Assembly: GCF_003584125.1 (NCBI RefSeq)
Contig: NZ_QXFL01000006.1
Coordinates: 164,053-228,052, forward strand
Source of the DNA: Aurantiacibacter zhengii
Lineage (GTDB): Bacteria > Pseudomonadota > Alphaproteobacteria > Sphingomonadales > Sphingomonadaceae
Direction: 5' to 3'
Length of the DNA stretch: 64,000 bases
The first letter of the stretch is position 1. Each line of letters opens with the position of its first letter. Shown here piece after piece: positions 44,808 through 54,153 of this stretch. Made by a program: the position numbers and the translations under genes. The notes under the pieces are model-generated. The model was not told the DNA's origin and did not search any database. It worked only from the letters and a program-made list of their open reading frames with translations.

Positions 44808-45182
44808 ATGCCGGAACACTCCATCCTTCTGCTGGAGGACGAACCTCTCATCCTGATGGATCTGGAGTTTGCCGCGGAAGACCAGGGCTGCCGCGCGTTC
44901 TGCGCCTCGGGCGTAGATGCGGCCATGCGGCACCTGAACGACAACAGGATCGACGTTGCGGTGCTGGATGTGACGCTGAAGGGCCAGGAAAACTGCGTAC
45001 CCGTTGCGAAGGAACTGGACCGGCGGGGCATTCCCTACCTGCTCCATTCGGGCGACCTGAACCGGGCGGACGAGACTGTTCGCAACCTGGGCGCGAAACA
45101 CCTCCCCAAGCCTGCAGACAGCGACGTGGTGATCGAAACCGCGCTGGGCATCCTGCGCGAAAAGGCGACAGCGGACAGCTAG
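44808..45182 (+). CDS. Single-domain response regulator
   Basis: This 124-residue receiver domain has no output domain. The acidic pair is Glu10-Asp11 (LLLEDEP), the phosphoryl acceptor is Asp54 (VAVLDVTL), and the conserved Lys is Lys101 (LPKP). It lies 17 bp after the LOV kinase gene, so it is its likely partner. Stand-alone receivers beside LOV/HWE kinases often act as phosphate sinks or connectors to the general stress response. It converges on the sensor kinase gene at 45198. Confidence 0.9.
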   Translation: MPEHSILLLEDEPLILMDLEFAAEDQGCRAFCASGVDAAMRHLNDNRIDVAVLDVTLKGQENCVPVAKELDRRGIPYLLHSGDLNRADETVRNLGAKHLPKPADSDVVIETALGILREKATADS

Positions 45183-45197
45183 GCTACGCGCAGGGCG

Positions 45198-46658
45198 CTA
45201 TTCGCTGGCGCGCGGCAGCCGCAAGGTTATCAGCAAGCCGCCAAGGTCCTCGCTTTCGCCAAGCTGCACGCTGCCCCCGTAAATCTCGGCAACGTCGCGA
45301 ACGATGGCCAGGCCAAGTCCGGTGCCTGGCTTCTCGGTATCCAGTCGCGCACCCCGGCCGAAGATTTCGACACGTTTGGCTTCAGGGATACCCATGCCGT
45401 CGTCCTCCACCATCACCGCGCATTGCTGCGCGTCGGGTGCGGCATCGACAGTGACGAACACACTTCCCCCGCCATATTTCGCGGCGTTCTCTATCAGGTT
45501 GCCCAGCAGCTCTTCCAGATCCTGCTTCTCCACCGCGACATGGGCACCGCTGTTCCCGTCGATATCGAAGCGCACATCGGGATAGAGACGGCCCACCGCG
45601 CGCTCCACCGCGACGGCACTGTCCATCACGTTTGCGCGGCTGAGGCCGACTGCCCGCCGGCCGACAGCGCGCGCGCGGGCAAGGTGATGGTCGACCTGCC
45701 GCCGCATCGTCGCTGCCTCGCGCAGCACGGTTTCGCCAAGATCGGGAGCATCGGCGCTGGCCGCATTGGTGACCACCGTGAGCGGTGTCTTCAGGGCGTG
45801 CGCAAGGTTACCAGCATGCCTGCGCGCTTCCTCTGCCTGCAGTTCGGAATGTTCGAGCAGCGCGTTCAACTCGTCGACCATGGGCTGCACTTCGGAAGGT
45901 AGCGGATCAGTCACGCGGTTGCTGCCTGAAGAACGGATATGCGCAATCGCCTTGCGCACGCGGCGCAGCGGGCCAAGGCCGTACCATGTCTGTGCCATCG
46001 CCATCAGGAACAGGCCTATCCCGAGGACGGCGAAGGACCATGCAACGATCGAGCGAATATCCGCGATCTGCGCGTCCAGTTCCTCACGGCTGCCCGCCAC
46101 GACGAATTGCCACTCAACCTCGCTGCCCGGCAGGGCTACGGTGCGCTGGGCGATGCGCAGTTCCTCGTTCTCGAACTGGCTGGAGTTGTAGAAGATCGGC
46201 TCGTAAGCCTGCGCATCGTCGCGGATTTCCAGCAGGTCGTCCCACAGGGAGCGGGAGGGATAGGGCGGCACCCCTTCCCCGTTGATCTGCCAGTAGAAGC
46301 CGCTGTTGGGCTCCAGGAAGCGTTGTTCGCCAAGGATGCGGTTGAAGCGCACTTCGCCAAAAGGGTCCAGCTCTGCCGAAAGGACCATGGCGTTGAGCGA
46401 GATTTCCAGCTGCTCGTCAAACTGGCGTTCGATCAGATTGGTAAGCGCCCGGTCCAGCGCGAGGCCGCCGACAAGCAGCAGGGCGAAGATCCACCCCGCC
46501 GCGATCAGCATCATGCGCCGTGCAAGGCTACCCGTATGACGCGGCGCAAGAGGAGAGGCGGTGTCGCCCTCCTTCTTGTGCGTCGCCGTGTCAGCCGCTG
46601 GCGAGGTGTTACTCGCGGGCGGGATCGTCGGGGTCGTCGAGGCTGTAACCGAGGCCAC
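45198..46658 (-). CDS. Sensor histidine kinase
   Basis: This 486-residue membrane kinase has a Thr/Ala/Pro-rich N-terminal tail of about 45 residues, a membrane helix at about 50-70 (LIAAGWIFALLLVGGLAL), a ~130-residue periplasmic sensor, and a second helix near 200-220. A HAMP-like linker follows, then the H-box NLAHALKTPLTVV, N-box LIENAAKYGGG and G-box GTGLGLAIV. PhoQ-like members share this layout. Its start overlaps the response-regulator gene by 50 bp; a Met nearer the first helix would shorten the overlap. Signal unknown. Confidence 0.9.
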   Translation of the reverse strand: MASVTASTTPTIPPASNTSPAADTATHKKEGDTASPLAPRHTGSLARRMMLIAAGWIFALLLVGGLALDRALTNLIERQFDEQLEISLNAMVLSAELDPFGEVRFNRILGEQRFLEPNSGFYWQINGEGVPPYPSRSLWDDLLEIRDDAQAYEPIFYNSSQFENEELRIAQRTVALPGSEVEWQFVVAGSREELDAQIADIRSIVAWSFAVLGIGLFLMAMAQTWYGLGPLRRVRKAIAHIRSSGSNRVTDPLPSEVQPMVDELNALLEHSELQAEEARRHAGNLAHALKTPLTVVTNAASADAPDLGETVLREAATMRRQVDHHLARARAVGRRAVGLSRANVMDSAVAVERAVGRLYPDVRFDIDGNSGAHVAVEKQDLEELLGNLIENAAKYGGGSVFVTVDAAPDAQQCAVMVEDDGMGIPEAKRVEIFGRGARLDTEKPGTGLGLAIVRDVAEIYGGSVQLGESEDLGGLLITLRLPRASE

Positions 46659-47286
46659 GGATTGTCGTGATTACGTCTGCGCCAAGCTTCTTGCGGATGC
46701 GGGTGACGAAGACTTCGATGGTGTTGGAATCGCGGTCGAAATCCTGGTCGTAGATATGCTCGATAAGTTCGGTCCGGCTGACCACCTTGCCCTTGTGGTG
46801 CATCAGGTAGCTCAGCAGCTTGTATTCCTGCGCCGTCAGCTTCACCGGCTCGCCATCCAGCGTGACACGGCCCGAGCGCGTATCGAGGCGCACCTTGCCC
46901 GCCGTCAGTTCGGAGGAAGCGTTGCCCGATGCCCGGCGGATCAGGGCGCGCAGGCGGGCAATAAGCTCCTCGGTCTGGAACGGCTTGGCAAGATAGTCGT
47001 CCGCGCCCGCATCCAGCCCGGCCACCTTGTCCGACCAGGAATCGCGTGCGGTCAGCACCAGCACGGGAAAGTTGCGACCTTCCTTGCGCCACATGCCGAG
47101 CACGGTCAGCCCGTCGATTTCCGGCAGGCCAAGGTCGAGCACGACGGCATCGTAATCCTCGGTGCTGCCGAGAAAATGACCGTCTTCGCCATCGGTGGAA
47201 AGGTCCACCGCATAGCCATTCTGTTCCAGCGTCGATTTCAGTTGCTGGCCGAGCGTGGGCTCGTCCTCGACGATCAGGATGCGCAT
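46609..47286 (-). CDS. OmpR/PhoB-family response regulator
   Basis: This 225-residue regulator has an N-terminal receiver (MRILIVEDEP, phospho-acceptor Asp51 in AVVLDLGLP, Lys in AKPF) and a C-terminal winged helix containing KLTAQEYKLLSYLMHHKGKV and NTIEVFVTRIRKKLG. It is the partner of the overlapping sensor kinase. A PepSY-like periplasmic protein gene lies upstream on the same strand and may be part of the same regulon. Confidence 0.93.
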   Translation of the reverse strand: MRILIVEDEPTLGQQLKSTLEQNGYAVDLSTDGEDGHFLGSTEDYDAVVLDLGLPEIDGLTVLGMWRKEGRNFPVLVLTARDSWSDKVAGLDAGADDYLAKPFQTEELIARLRALIRRASGNASSELTAGKVRLDTRSGRVTLDGEPVKLTAQEYKLLSYLMHHKGKVVSRTELIEHIYDQDFDRDSNTIEVFVTRIRKKLGADVITTIRGLGYSLDDPDDPARE

Positions 47287-47400
47287 TGTGCTTTATTCTC
47301 CCCTGCAATCATGCCCGAAATCATATCGGGTAAGTGGGCTTTTGCCATAAACGCGTCAAGCAAGGGGCTGGTTTCCCCGAATGCGTTATTGTGGAGAGAT

Positions 47401-47709
47401 TCAACGCGAGACGCGCAGGATCCGCGCGGTCTGCGCATCTACATCGACCCAGATCATCCGCCCGTTGCGAATGAACTTCAGCCGGTATGCCTGCGCCGTC
47501 GCATCGTATTCGAAACCGATATATTCATCGTCCGGCTCCATGCGCGGAATGATCCGGCGTTCGATATCGCGAATGGGCAAAATGCGGCCCGCCTGCATTT
47601 CCGCCCTGGCGCTTTGCTGGTCGCCGCGTCCCTGCTGGGCATGCGCGGGCACTGCGCCGACCGAGGCGGTAAGTGCAATTGCAGCGAACAGGGCGGAAAT
47701 TGTCTTCAT
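47401..47709 (-). CDS. Small exported PepSY-like protein
   Basis: This 102-residue protein has a signal peptide (ALTASVGAVPAHAQ) and a mature domain containing YIGFEYDATAQAYRLKFIRN and MIWVDVDAQTARILRV, the pattern of PepSY-like domains, which often bind or inhibit proteases or sense envelope stress. ATG 47709 begins the signal peptide; a longer frame upstream is unlikely. It lies 114 bp upstream of the two-component pair, same strand. Confidence 0.78.
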   Translation of the reverse strand: MKTISALFAAIALTASVGAVPAHAQQGRGDQQSARAEMQAGRILPIRDIERRIIPRMEPDDEYIGFEYDATAQAYRLKFIRNGRMIWVDVDAQTARILRVSR

Positions 47710-47793
47710 GGTGGGTTTGTGCCTAATGCCAAGGCATTGAACAAGGTGTGAATGTTGCTGGTGCCAAGCGTTCAGCAACCTGTTGCCTGCAGG

Positions 47794-48504
47794 TTACTGC
47801 ACCATCTCGAAACTGAAATTCACGGTGATCCCGGCGCTTACCTGGCCCGGCCTTACCGGGGTCGATTCTTCGGCAACGTCCATGGTCGCCACCTGACGCA
47901 TCATCGGCATGGGACGATCGGACGTCACGTTTTCGCTGATCTCCAGCAGGCGGATATTCGAATAGCCCGACATTTGCGCATAGGTCTGCGCCCGTCGCTG
48001 CGCAGTGGCGAAAGCGGCCTGGCGCGCCTGCTCCACCGCGGGGGCGGGGTCGTCCACCGCCCAGCCGATGCCGCCAAGGTCCGTAGCCCCTGCTGCGACC
48101 AGGGCATCCAACACCTCTCCGGTACGCTGGATATCGCGCAGCACGATATTCACCCGGTTCATCACGCGGTAGCCGCGGAACTCCTGCTCGCGGGTCTGCT
48201 GGTTATATTCGTATTCGGCATTCAGGTTCACGCCGCTGGTCTGGATATCGTCCTCGTCGATGCCGAGTGCCTCGATCCGGTCGACCACGGCATTCATCTG
48301 CCGCGCGTTCTGGCGCATCGCTTCCACTGCCGTGGGCGCAACTGTCGTGACGCCCGCGCTGAGATTGGCGATGTCCGGATCGATCGAAACGCTTTCGCTC
48401 ACCGAAAGGGCGATCACCGGACCGTTTGATTCGATGGCGACTTCGGCGGCAGCGGGGCTGGCTATCATGGCGATTGCGGCAACGGGAAGGATGGGACGGA
48501 TCAT
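47794..48504 (-). CDS. SIMPL-domain (DUF541) periplasmic protein
   Basis: This 236-residue protein has a signal peptide (AAIAMIASPAAAEV) and a full SIMPL domain: ALSVSESVSIDPDIANLSAG, NARQMNAVVDRIEALGI, DIQTSGVNLNAEYEYN, and FRGYRVMNRVNIVLRD. Relatives include BP26 of Brucella, a periplasmic or outer-membrane-associated oligomer of unclear function. It stands alone, divergent from the ABC-F gene. Confidence 0.9.
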   Translation of the reverse strand: MIRPILPVAAIAMIASPAAAEVAIESNGPVIALSVSESVSIDPDIANLSAGVTTVAPTAVEAMRQNARQMNAVVDRIEALGIDEDDIQTSGVNLNAEYEYNQQTREQEFRGYRVMNRVNIVLRDIQRTGEVLDALVAAGATDLGGIGWAVDDPAPAVEQARQAAFATAQRRAQTYAQMSGYSNIRLLEISENVTSDRPMPMMRQVATMDVAEESTPVRPGQVSAGITVNFSFEMVQ

Positions 48505-48627
48505 TGGGGGGCTCCTAGATTATCAGGCACGTCATCTGCCTTGCCCACGATAACGCCGGGCTGAACGGGGCCGTTCCAATTCCTTCAGCTTGCCACTCGC
48601 CCGCATCGCCCCTAACTGCGCACCGCA

Positions 48628-50442
48628 ATGGCAGAACCACCGATCTTGAGCTGGGAAGGACTGGGCCTGCAACAGGGCGGGCGCTGGCTGTTCGGAGATC
48701 CCGCCGAAGGGTCGGGCATGGACCTCCACATCGGCCCCCGCGACCGCTTTGCGCTGATCGGCCGCAACGGCGTTGGCAAGACCACGCTGCTGAAGCTGAT
48801 AACCGGTGAGATCGAGGCCGACCGGGGCACCCGCAAGGTGAAGCCGCACATGAATATCGTCTGGCTTGAGCAGGAGCCGGACTTCTCCGGCTTCGCCACG
48901 CTGATGGATTACGCGCTTTCGGGCGAACGTCCGCCCGCCGAACACGAAGTGGAAGCGATTGCCGGACAGCTGGGGATCGACATGACAACCGGCACGGCTG
49001 GTGCCAGCGGGGGCGAGCGTCGGCGCGCGGCCATCGCTCGCGCCCTAGCCCTGCAACCGGATCTGTTGTTGCTGGACGAGCCGACCAACCACCTCGACCT
49101 TGCCGCAATCGACTGGCTGGAAGCCTGGCTGACCCGTTACAAGGGCGCCTTCATCGTCATCAGCCACGACCGTACATTCCTGAAGCGCCTGACGCGTTCG
49201 ACCCTGTGGCTCGACCGCGGACAATTGCGCCGCAAGGACGTGGGTTTCGGCGGGTACGAGGCATGGGAAGAACAGGTCTACGCCGAAGAGGCGCGCGCCG
49301 CGGAAAAGATGGACGCGAAGCTGAAGATCGAAGCGCATTGGCTGGAGCGCGGCGTCACCGCACGGCGCAAGCGCAACATGGGCCGGCTTGAGAAGCTGTG
49401 GGAAATGCGCGCCGCTCGCGCAGCGATGATCACGCCCGGCGGAACCGCCAAGTTGAAGCTGGCGAGCGACAGTGACTTCAAGTCGAAGTCGGTGATCGTG
49501 GCGGAAGACATCGCCAAGTCCTTCGACGAGCGGGAGATCATCAAGCCGTTTTCCCTGCGCATCCAGCGCGGCGACCGCATCGGCATCGTCGGCGCAAACG
49601 GTGCTGGCAAGACCACGCTCCTGAAGATGCTGACCAAGGAGATGGAGCCCGATAGCGGCACCGTCACCCATGCAAAGACCCTGGCGGGCGTCATGATCGA
49701 TCAGCAGCGCGCCCTGCTGAAACCGGACATGACCGTGCGTCAGGTGCTGGCAGAGGGCGGTGACTGGATCGATGTGCGCGGTCAGCGCAAGCACGTGCAG
49801 GCCTATCTGAAGGACTTCCTGTTCGATCCCTCGCTGGTGGATGCCAAGATCGGCACTTTCTCCGGCGGAGAGCGATCGCGGTTGCTGCTGGCCCGCGAAT
49901 TCTCCCGCACATCGAACCTGCTGGTTCTGGACGAGCCGACGAACGACCTCGATCTGGAAACGCTGGACCTGTTGCAGGAGGTTATCGCGGACTACGAAGG
50001 TACGGTTCTTCTCGTCAGCCACGACCGCGATTTTCTGGACCGCACCGTTACCGTGACGCTCGGCCTCGACGGCAGTGGAACGGTGGATATCGTGGCGGGC
50101 GGCTACGAGGACTGGCAGGCGAGGCGCAAGCAGCAAACATCGCGAAAATCGTCAACGAATTCCGGTGCTTCGGATACGCCAGCCGCGTCCCCTCCCCTGC
50201 CGCCCAGGGATCCGGCGAAACTCAGTTACAAGGACCAGCGCGATTACGAGCAGCTGCCCGCGCGGATTGAGGAGCTCGAGCAACTGATTGCCAAAGGCGA
50301 GACGGCCCTTGCCGATCCCGATCTTTACAGCCGCGACCCGGACAAGTTTTCGCGCATCTCGAAATCCATCGAACTGGCGCGGCAGGAAAAGGACGAGGCC
50401 GAGGAACGCTGGCTGGACCTCGCCGCCCTGGTAGAGGACTGA
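48628..50442 (+). CDS. ABC-F family ATPase (Uup-like)
   Basis: This is a soluble protein of 604 residues with two ABC domains and no membrane part. Walker A motifs are GRNGVGKTTLL and GANGAGKTTLL, signatures SGGERRR and SGGERSR, and each Walker B is followed by DEPTNHLDL or DEPTNDLDL. A C-terminal coiled coil (about 520-600, YEQLPARIEELEQL) resembles that of Uup. ABC-F proteins act on ribosomes. Uup is suggested by the C-terminal domain but not proven. Confidence 0.9.
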   Translation: MAEPPILSWEGLGLQQGGRWLFGDPAEGSGMDLHIGPRDRFALIGRNGVGKTTLLKLITGEIEADRGTRKVKPHMNIVWLEQEPDFSGFATLMDYALSGERPPAEHEVEAIAGQLGIDMTTGTAGASGGERRRAAIARALALQPDLLLLDEPTNHLDLAAIDWLEAWLTRYKGAFIVISHDRTFLKRLTRSTLWLDRGQLRRKDVGFGGYEAWEEQVYAEEARAAEKMDAKLKIEAHWLERGVTARRKRNMGRLEKLWEMRAARAAMITPGGTAKLKLASDSDFKSKSVIVAEDIAKSFDEREIIKPFSLRIQRGDRIGIVGANGAGKTTLLKMLTKEMEPDSGTVTHAKTLAGVMIDQQRALLKPDMTVRQVLAEGGDWIDVRGQRKHVQAYLKDFLFDPSLVDAKIGTFSGGERSRLLLAREFSRTSNLLVLDEPTNDLDLETLDLLQEVIADYEGTVLLVSHDRDFLDRTVTVTLGLDGSGTVDIVAGGYEDWQARRKQQTSRKSSTNSGASDTPAASPPLPPRDPAKLSYKDQRDYEQLPARIEELEQLIAKGETALADPDLYSRDPDKFSRISKSIELARQEKDEAEERWLDLAALVED

Positions 50443-50520
50443 CGCGGCACAGCGAGGTTAATTGGCGTTAACCACGCTTGCACACTTCGTTTGCACCAAA
50501 CCGCGTCAAAACTCCTCCTC

Positions 50521-51774
50521 ATGGGGAATGCGACCAGCTCCGCTTTGCGTACCGATGAAACGGTGACGCCCGCCCGAATGGCGGGTGACGATGGCCCTGC
50601 CTTCGGCAGCCTCGCGAACCTTGGCGGCCCCCGCAAATTCAAGAAAAAGCCGGTTCTCGTCCTCGATCCCGAGGAACTGGAAAAGGCGCACATGCTGTTT
50701 CAGGAAGCCTCGGCGGAATTGCTGGGCGAGGAAATCGAACGTCCCGAGCGGCCGAAGTCGATCCTGGGCCTTGCCCCAATCGACGACGACGAAGCCGCGC
50801 CCGAAGACATGGGCGAAAGCGACGATTCCGAAGCCGGTGACGACACCGACGCCATCCCCAGCGCGGAAGACGTGCTGCGCATGACGGCCGGGCGCACGCC
50901 AGTTGATCCTGACCTGGATATCGAAGACGGGATGGAAGACGACTTCATTTCCCGTCAGCTGGAAAATCTGGATGTCGGTCATCGCATCTTCCCCAGCCTG
51001 CCGCTGAAATCCGAAGCGGAAATCGCTGCCGAGGAAGAGGCAGAGCTCGCACGGATCGCTGCGCGTGCAAACGATGCGGAACCTTCGGCCGATTACCTCG
51101 GGGATGCCGACCTCCCGAGCTCGAGCATCGAGATTGCCTACGATCCCGAGCGCACCCCTGCCCCTGCTCCTGCCCCTCGGCGCACGATGGCTTTCCCGGT
51201 TGACCCATTGCCCGAACCGGAGGCGGAGATCGAACAGGCCGCAGCTCCGGAGCTTCCGGTCGCGCCTATCGAAAGCGGACGGGCGAGGCGCGCTTTCGGC
51301 GATGCGCCCTTCCTCGATTTTCCGGCTGGCCCGCTGCGCTACGAAGAAGAACCTCGGCAGGCTGTTTCCGAAGACCGCGTGGCTCCCCCGCCTGCCGACC
51401 TGGATGGGGAAAGCGAACCTCACGCCGATGCTGAACCGCCCCTCGCACTGGAACTTGACCACGAGTGGGAAGAGGATGTCCCTCTCGGCCTTGCCGAGGA
51501 GGAGCACGAGGTTGAGCCGCACGATGCTGCAAACCCGGTCGAAGACGACAGCTACACCGAAATCGAGGACGAGCCGGTCGACGGCTACGCCTTCATGTAT
51601 GCCAACAGCCCTCGGGGCCGCACACTGCAGGCGCTTGCCGATGGCGAAAGCAATTCGCTGCGCGCCAAGCTGCTGAAGGAACGCGCCGATGCCTCTGCCG
51701 AAGCCGAAGCTGCCGAGCGTCGTCCTTCGATCTCGGTTCGCTTTGCCAATTGGCTACGAGGCCTGTTCGGCTAG
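50521..51774 (+). CDS. Acidic low-complexity protein with C-terminal amphipathic helix, unknown
   Basis: This protein of about 417 residues is strongly acidic (long runs of Glu/Asp/Pro/Ala) and probably disordered over most of its length. A short ordered-looking part sits near 50-75 (KPVLVLDPEELEKAHMLFQE). The last residues ISVRFANWLRGLFG could form a membrane-binding amphipathic helix. ATG 50521 is preferred; an in-frame TTG at 50491 and ATG at 50578 are alternatives. No family was recognised. It follows the ABC-F gene by 78 bp. Confidence 0.65.
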   Translation: MGNATSSALRTDETVTPARMAGDDGPAFGSLANLGGPRKFKKKPVLVLDPEELEKAHMLFQEASAELLGEEIERPERPKSILGLAPIDDDEAAPEDMGESDDSEAGDDTDAIPSAEDVLRMTAGRTPVDPDLDIEDGMEDDFISRQLENLDVGHRIFPSLPLKSEAEIAAEEEAELARIAARANDAEPSADYLGDADLPSSSIEIAYDPERTPAPAPAPRRTMAFPVDPLPEPEAEIEQAAAPELPVAPIESGRARRAFGDAPFLDFPAGPLRYEEEPRQAVSEDRVAPPPADLDGESEPHADAEPPLALELDHEWEEDVPLGLAEEEHEVEPHDAANPVEDDSYTEIEDEPVDGYAFMYANSPRGRTLQALADGESNSLRAKLLKERADASAEAEAAERRPSISVRFANWLRGLFG

Positions 51775-52247
51775 TTGATCCGGTAGTAATCGGCCACCCG
51801 GTCCAGCGCCAGCTTGAGCACCAGTTTCCCGCTGCGCGCGGGCCAGGCCAGGGCTTTTTCCGCCACCGGCAGCGTTTCCCCGGCGCAGACCACGCGCCAG
51901 AGGATATCTTCGAGCCCCCGGCCCGCTTCACGCAAGGCACCATCGAAACGGCTGCGGGCCGCGATTTGCCGTTCGGTTTGCGTCAGGCCCTGTTCGCCCG
52001 TTCCCTTTATCCGCACCGGATCCCAGCGCATCGTGACGCTGGCGCCCAGTTGCGCGCGTTCGTAATCGGCGCGCAGTCGCTCGCCCGCGTCAAACAACCT
52101 GTCTTCCAGATGGCCATGCGCGTGCAGCCAGGTCAGCGGACTTTCCGCCACGTTCACCGTCACGCTGCGGCGCTTGCGCGTCACCCCTCCGCCGCGGCGC
52201 GGGCCTTCCTCGGTAAGTTCGCGTTCCACCAGCTTGCGATTGTTCAT
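51771..52247 (-). CDS. DUF6456-like protein
   Basis: This 158-residue basic protein carries in its C-terminal half VCAGETLPVAEKALAWPARS and KLVLKLALDRVADYYRI, the pattern of the alphaproteobacterial DUF6456 domain, which often occurs with HTH regulators. The N-terminal 30 residues are basic (RRGGGVTRKRRSVTVN). It is divergent from an XRE regulator gene, and its 3' end overlaps the preceding gene by 4 bp on the opposite strand. Function unknown. Confidence 0.72.
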   Translation of the reverse strand: MNNRKLVERELTEEGPRRGGGVTRKRRSVTVNVAESPLTWLHAHGHLEDRLFDAGERLRADYERAQLGASVTMRWDPVRIKGTGEQGLTQTERQIAARSRFDGALREAGRGLEDILWRVVCAGETLPVAEKALAWPARSGKLVLKLALDRVADYYRIN

Positions 52248-52349
52248 GCGCTATCCCCTTCTTCGACCGGGAAGCGCCTTGCAAAAACGAATCGGGTGTA
52301 GGAAAGAGAAAATTGAAACCAGATCGGTTAGTTTGGAGGCCTTTTTCGC

Positions 52350-52922
52350 ATGATCAATCGCATTCGCGACATCCGGAAGCAGAAGGGCATGACGCTTGCC
52401 GAAGTGGCAGCGGCCTGCTCGCCGGCAACGACGGCGCAAACGATCGGTCGGCTCGAAACCGGCATGCGCAACCTGTCACTCGCGTGGATGAACCGGATCG
52501 GCGGGGCACTGGGCGTCGATCCCGAAACCCTGGTGAAAGGAGATGCGCAAAGGCCCACGCAGGTCATAGCGCGCCTGACCGAGGCGGGCGCTGAAAGCCT
52601 GTCCAGCCCGCGCGATGCCATCCTGCCTACGGAACTGGTGGACGGCGGATCCCTCGTTTGCCTATCCATCGAAACCAGCCAGGGCGAATATCGCAGCGGT
52701 GACCAGTTGTGGATGCGGCAGGTTTCGCCCGCAGATGCTAGCAATCTGGTCAACCGCGATGTGCTGGCACCCCGTTCCGGCGGGCGTTTCGCGTTCGGAC
52801 GACTGATCGACCGGCAAGGAACACTGGTGGGGCTGCTGCCGCCCGGGATCGGGCAAAGGCAAATCGTTATCGACAACCCGGCATGGCTGGCGGTTGCCGA
52901 AATGCTGGTAAGGAAGCTCTGA
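52350..52922 (+). CDS. XRE-family transcriptional regulator
   Basis: This 190-residue protein has an N-terminal Cro/CI HTH (RIRDIRKQKGMTLAEVAAAC, then TAQTIGRLETGMRNLSLAWM). The C-terminal part is beta-rich and resembles the effector/peptidase-like half of S24-type repressors, but no Ser-Lys catalytic pair could be assigned. It ends 13 bp before the glycosyltransferase gene, so the two may be co-transcribed. Confidence 0.85.
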   Translation: MINRIRDIRKQKGMTLAEVAAACSPATTAQTIGRLETGMRNLSLAWMNRIGGALGVDPETLVKGDAQRPTQVIARLTEAGAESLSSPRDAILPTELVDGGSLVCLSIETSQGEYRSGDQLWMRQVSPADASNLVNRDVLAPRSGGRFAFGRLIDRQGTLVGLLPPGIGQRQIVIDNPAWLAVAEMLVRKL

Positions 52923-52935
52923 GGCAAGGCCCGAA

Positions 52936-54114
52936 ATGCCCCGCGTCCTGTCCATCGCCACGCTTTATCCCAACGTGCACGTCCCGCGTTTTGGCACTTT
53001 TGTCGCGCGGCAGATGGAAGCGCTGGCAGCGCGCGCCGACTGGGATGTAACCGTAATCAACCCCATCGGTGTACCGCCGGTGCCGATGGGCCGGTACAAG
53101 GCGCTTGCCGCCGCCGCCATTTCGGGGGAGGAAGGCGGGGTCGACGTTCGCCGTCCGCGTTTCACGCTGATCCCGGCGGTCGGCGGCCCGTTCAACCCGG
53201 CAATGATCGCCAAGGCCGCATTGCCGATCGCCCGACAGTTGCACGACCGCGAGCCATTCGACCTGATAGACGCCCAGTTCTTCTATCCCGATGGCCCGGC
53301 CGCTTGCCAGATTGCGCGGTCGTTACGCCTGCCGCTCAGCATCAAGGCGCGCGGGGCGGACATTTCCCACTGGGGACACAAGTCCTATGCGCTGAAAAAA
53401 ATGCAGGCGGCCAGCGAACAGGCCGCCGGATTGCTGGCGGTGAGCGAGGCGCTGAAACGAGACATGGGCGCAATCGGGCTGCCCGAAAGCAAGATCACCG
53501 TTCATTACACCGGTCTCGACCGGGAGCTGTTCTACCCCCGGGGACGCTCTCCATCGCGCCAGCTACTGGCGGCGGAATTCAACCTTCACCTTGATGATGA
53601 TGAGCGACTGCTGGCCTGCGTCGGCGCGCTGATTCCGCGCAAAGGCCAGCACTTCGTCATCCGGGCCCTGCGCCAGTTGCCAGATACTCATCTCGCGCTG
53701 GTGGGCACCGGCGGTGACCGGGCGGCGCTGGCGGAACTGGCTCTTGAACTAGGCCTGGCGAACCGGGTGCATTTTCTCGGCAGCCTCGATCACGGGGCGC
53801 TTCCGGTGGTGCTGTCTGCCGCAGATGCGATGGTGCTGCCCTCAGCTAGCGAGGGGCTGGCCAACGCCTGGGTGGAATCGCTCGCCTGCGGCACGCCGCT
53901 GATCATCACCGATGCCGGCGGAGCGAAGGAGCTGGTCACAGCGCCAGAGGCCGGACGAATCGTGGCTCGCGAGACCGACGCAATCGTCAGGGGCGTGCGC
54001 GAGGTGCTTGGCGCGAATTATGCGCCGGACGACGTTGCCACGATGGCCGAACGGTTCAGCTGGGATGCCAATGCTGCCGCGCTGGCGGCGTACTACGAGA
54101 CGCTGATCGGCTGA
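52936..54114 (+). CDS. Glycosyltransferase family 4 protein
   Basis: This 392-residue GT-B enzyme has an N-terminal acceptor-side domain (VLSIATLYPNVHVPRFGTFV) and a C-terminal nucleotide-sugar domain with LLACVGALIPRKGQHFVIRA and the E-x7-E region PSASEGLANAWVESLACGTP, the GT4 hallmark. Likely a cell-surface polysaccharide or glycolipid enzyme; donor and acceptor are unknown. No other polysaccharide genes are adjacent. It converges on secF. Confidence 0.9.
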   Translation: MPRVLSIATLYPNVHVPRFGTFVARQMEALAARADWDVTVINPIGVPPVPMGRYKALAAAAISGEEGGVDVRRPRFTLIPAVGGPFNPAMIAKAALPIARQLHDREPFDLIDAQFFYPDGPAACQIARSLRLPLSIKARGADISHWGHKSYALKKMQAASEQAAGLLAVSEALKRDMGAIGLPESKITVHYTGLDRELFYPRGRSPSRQLLAAEFNLHLDDDERLLACVGALIPRKGQHFVIRALRQLPDTHLALVGTGGDRAALAELALELGLANRVHFLGSLDHGALPVVLSAADAMVLPSASEGLANAWVESLACGTPLIITDAGGAKELVTAPEAGRIVARETDAIVRGVREVLGANYAPDDVATMAERFSWDANAAALAAYYETLIG

Positions 54115-54122
54115 CCTGCCCC

Positions 54123-54139
54123 CTCCCGGCTTGCGGGAG
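54123..54139. terminator. Short hairpin between the glycosyltransferase and secF
   Basis: Arms CTCCCG and CGGGAG flank GCTTG in the 39 bp between convergent genes. There is no U tract, so any terminator role is weakly supported. Confidence 0.3.
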
Positions 54140-54153
54140 AGATCAGCGCCGTA

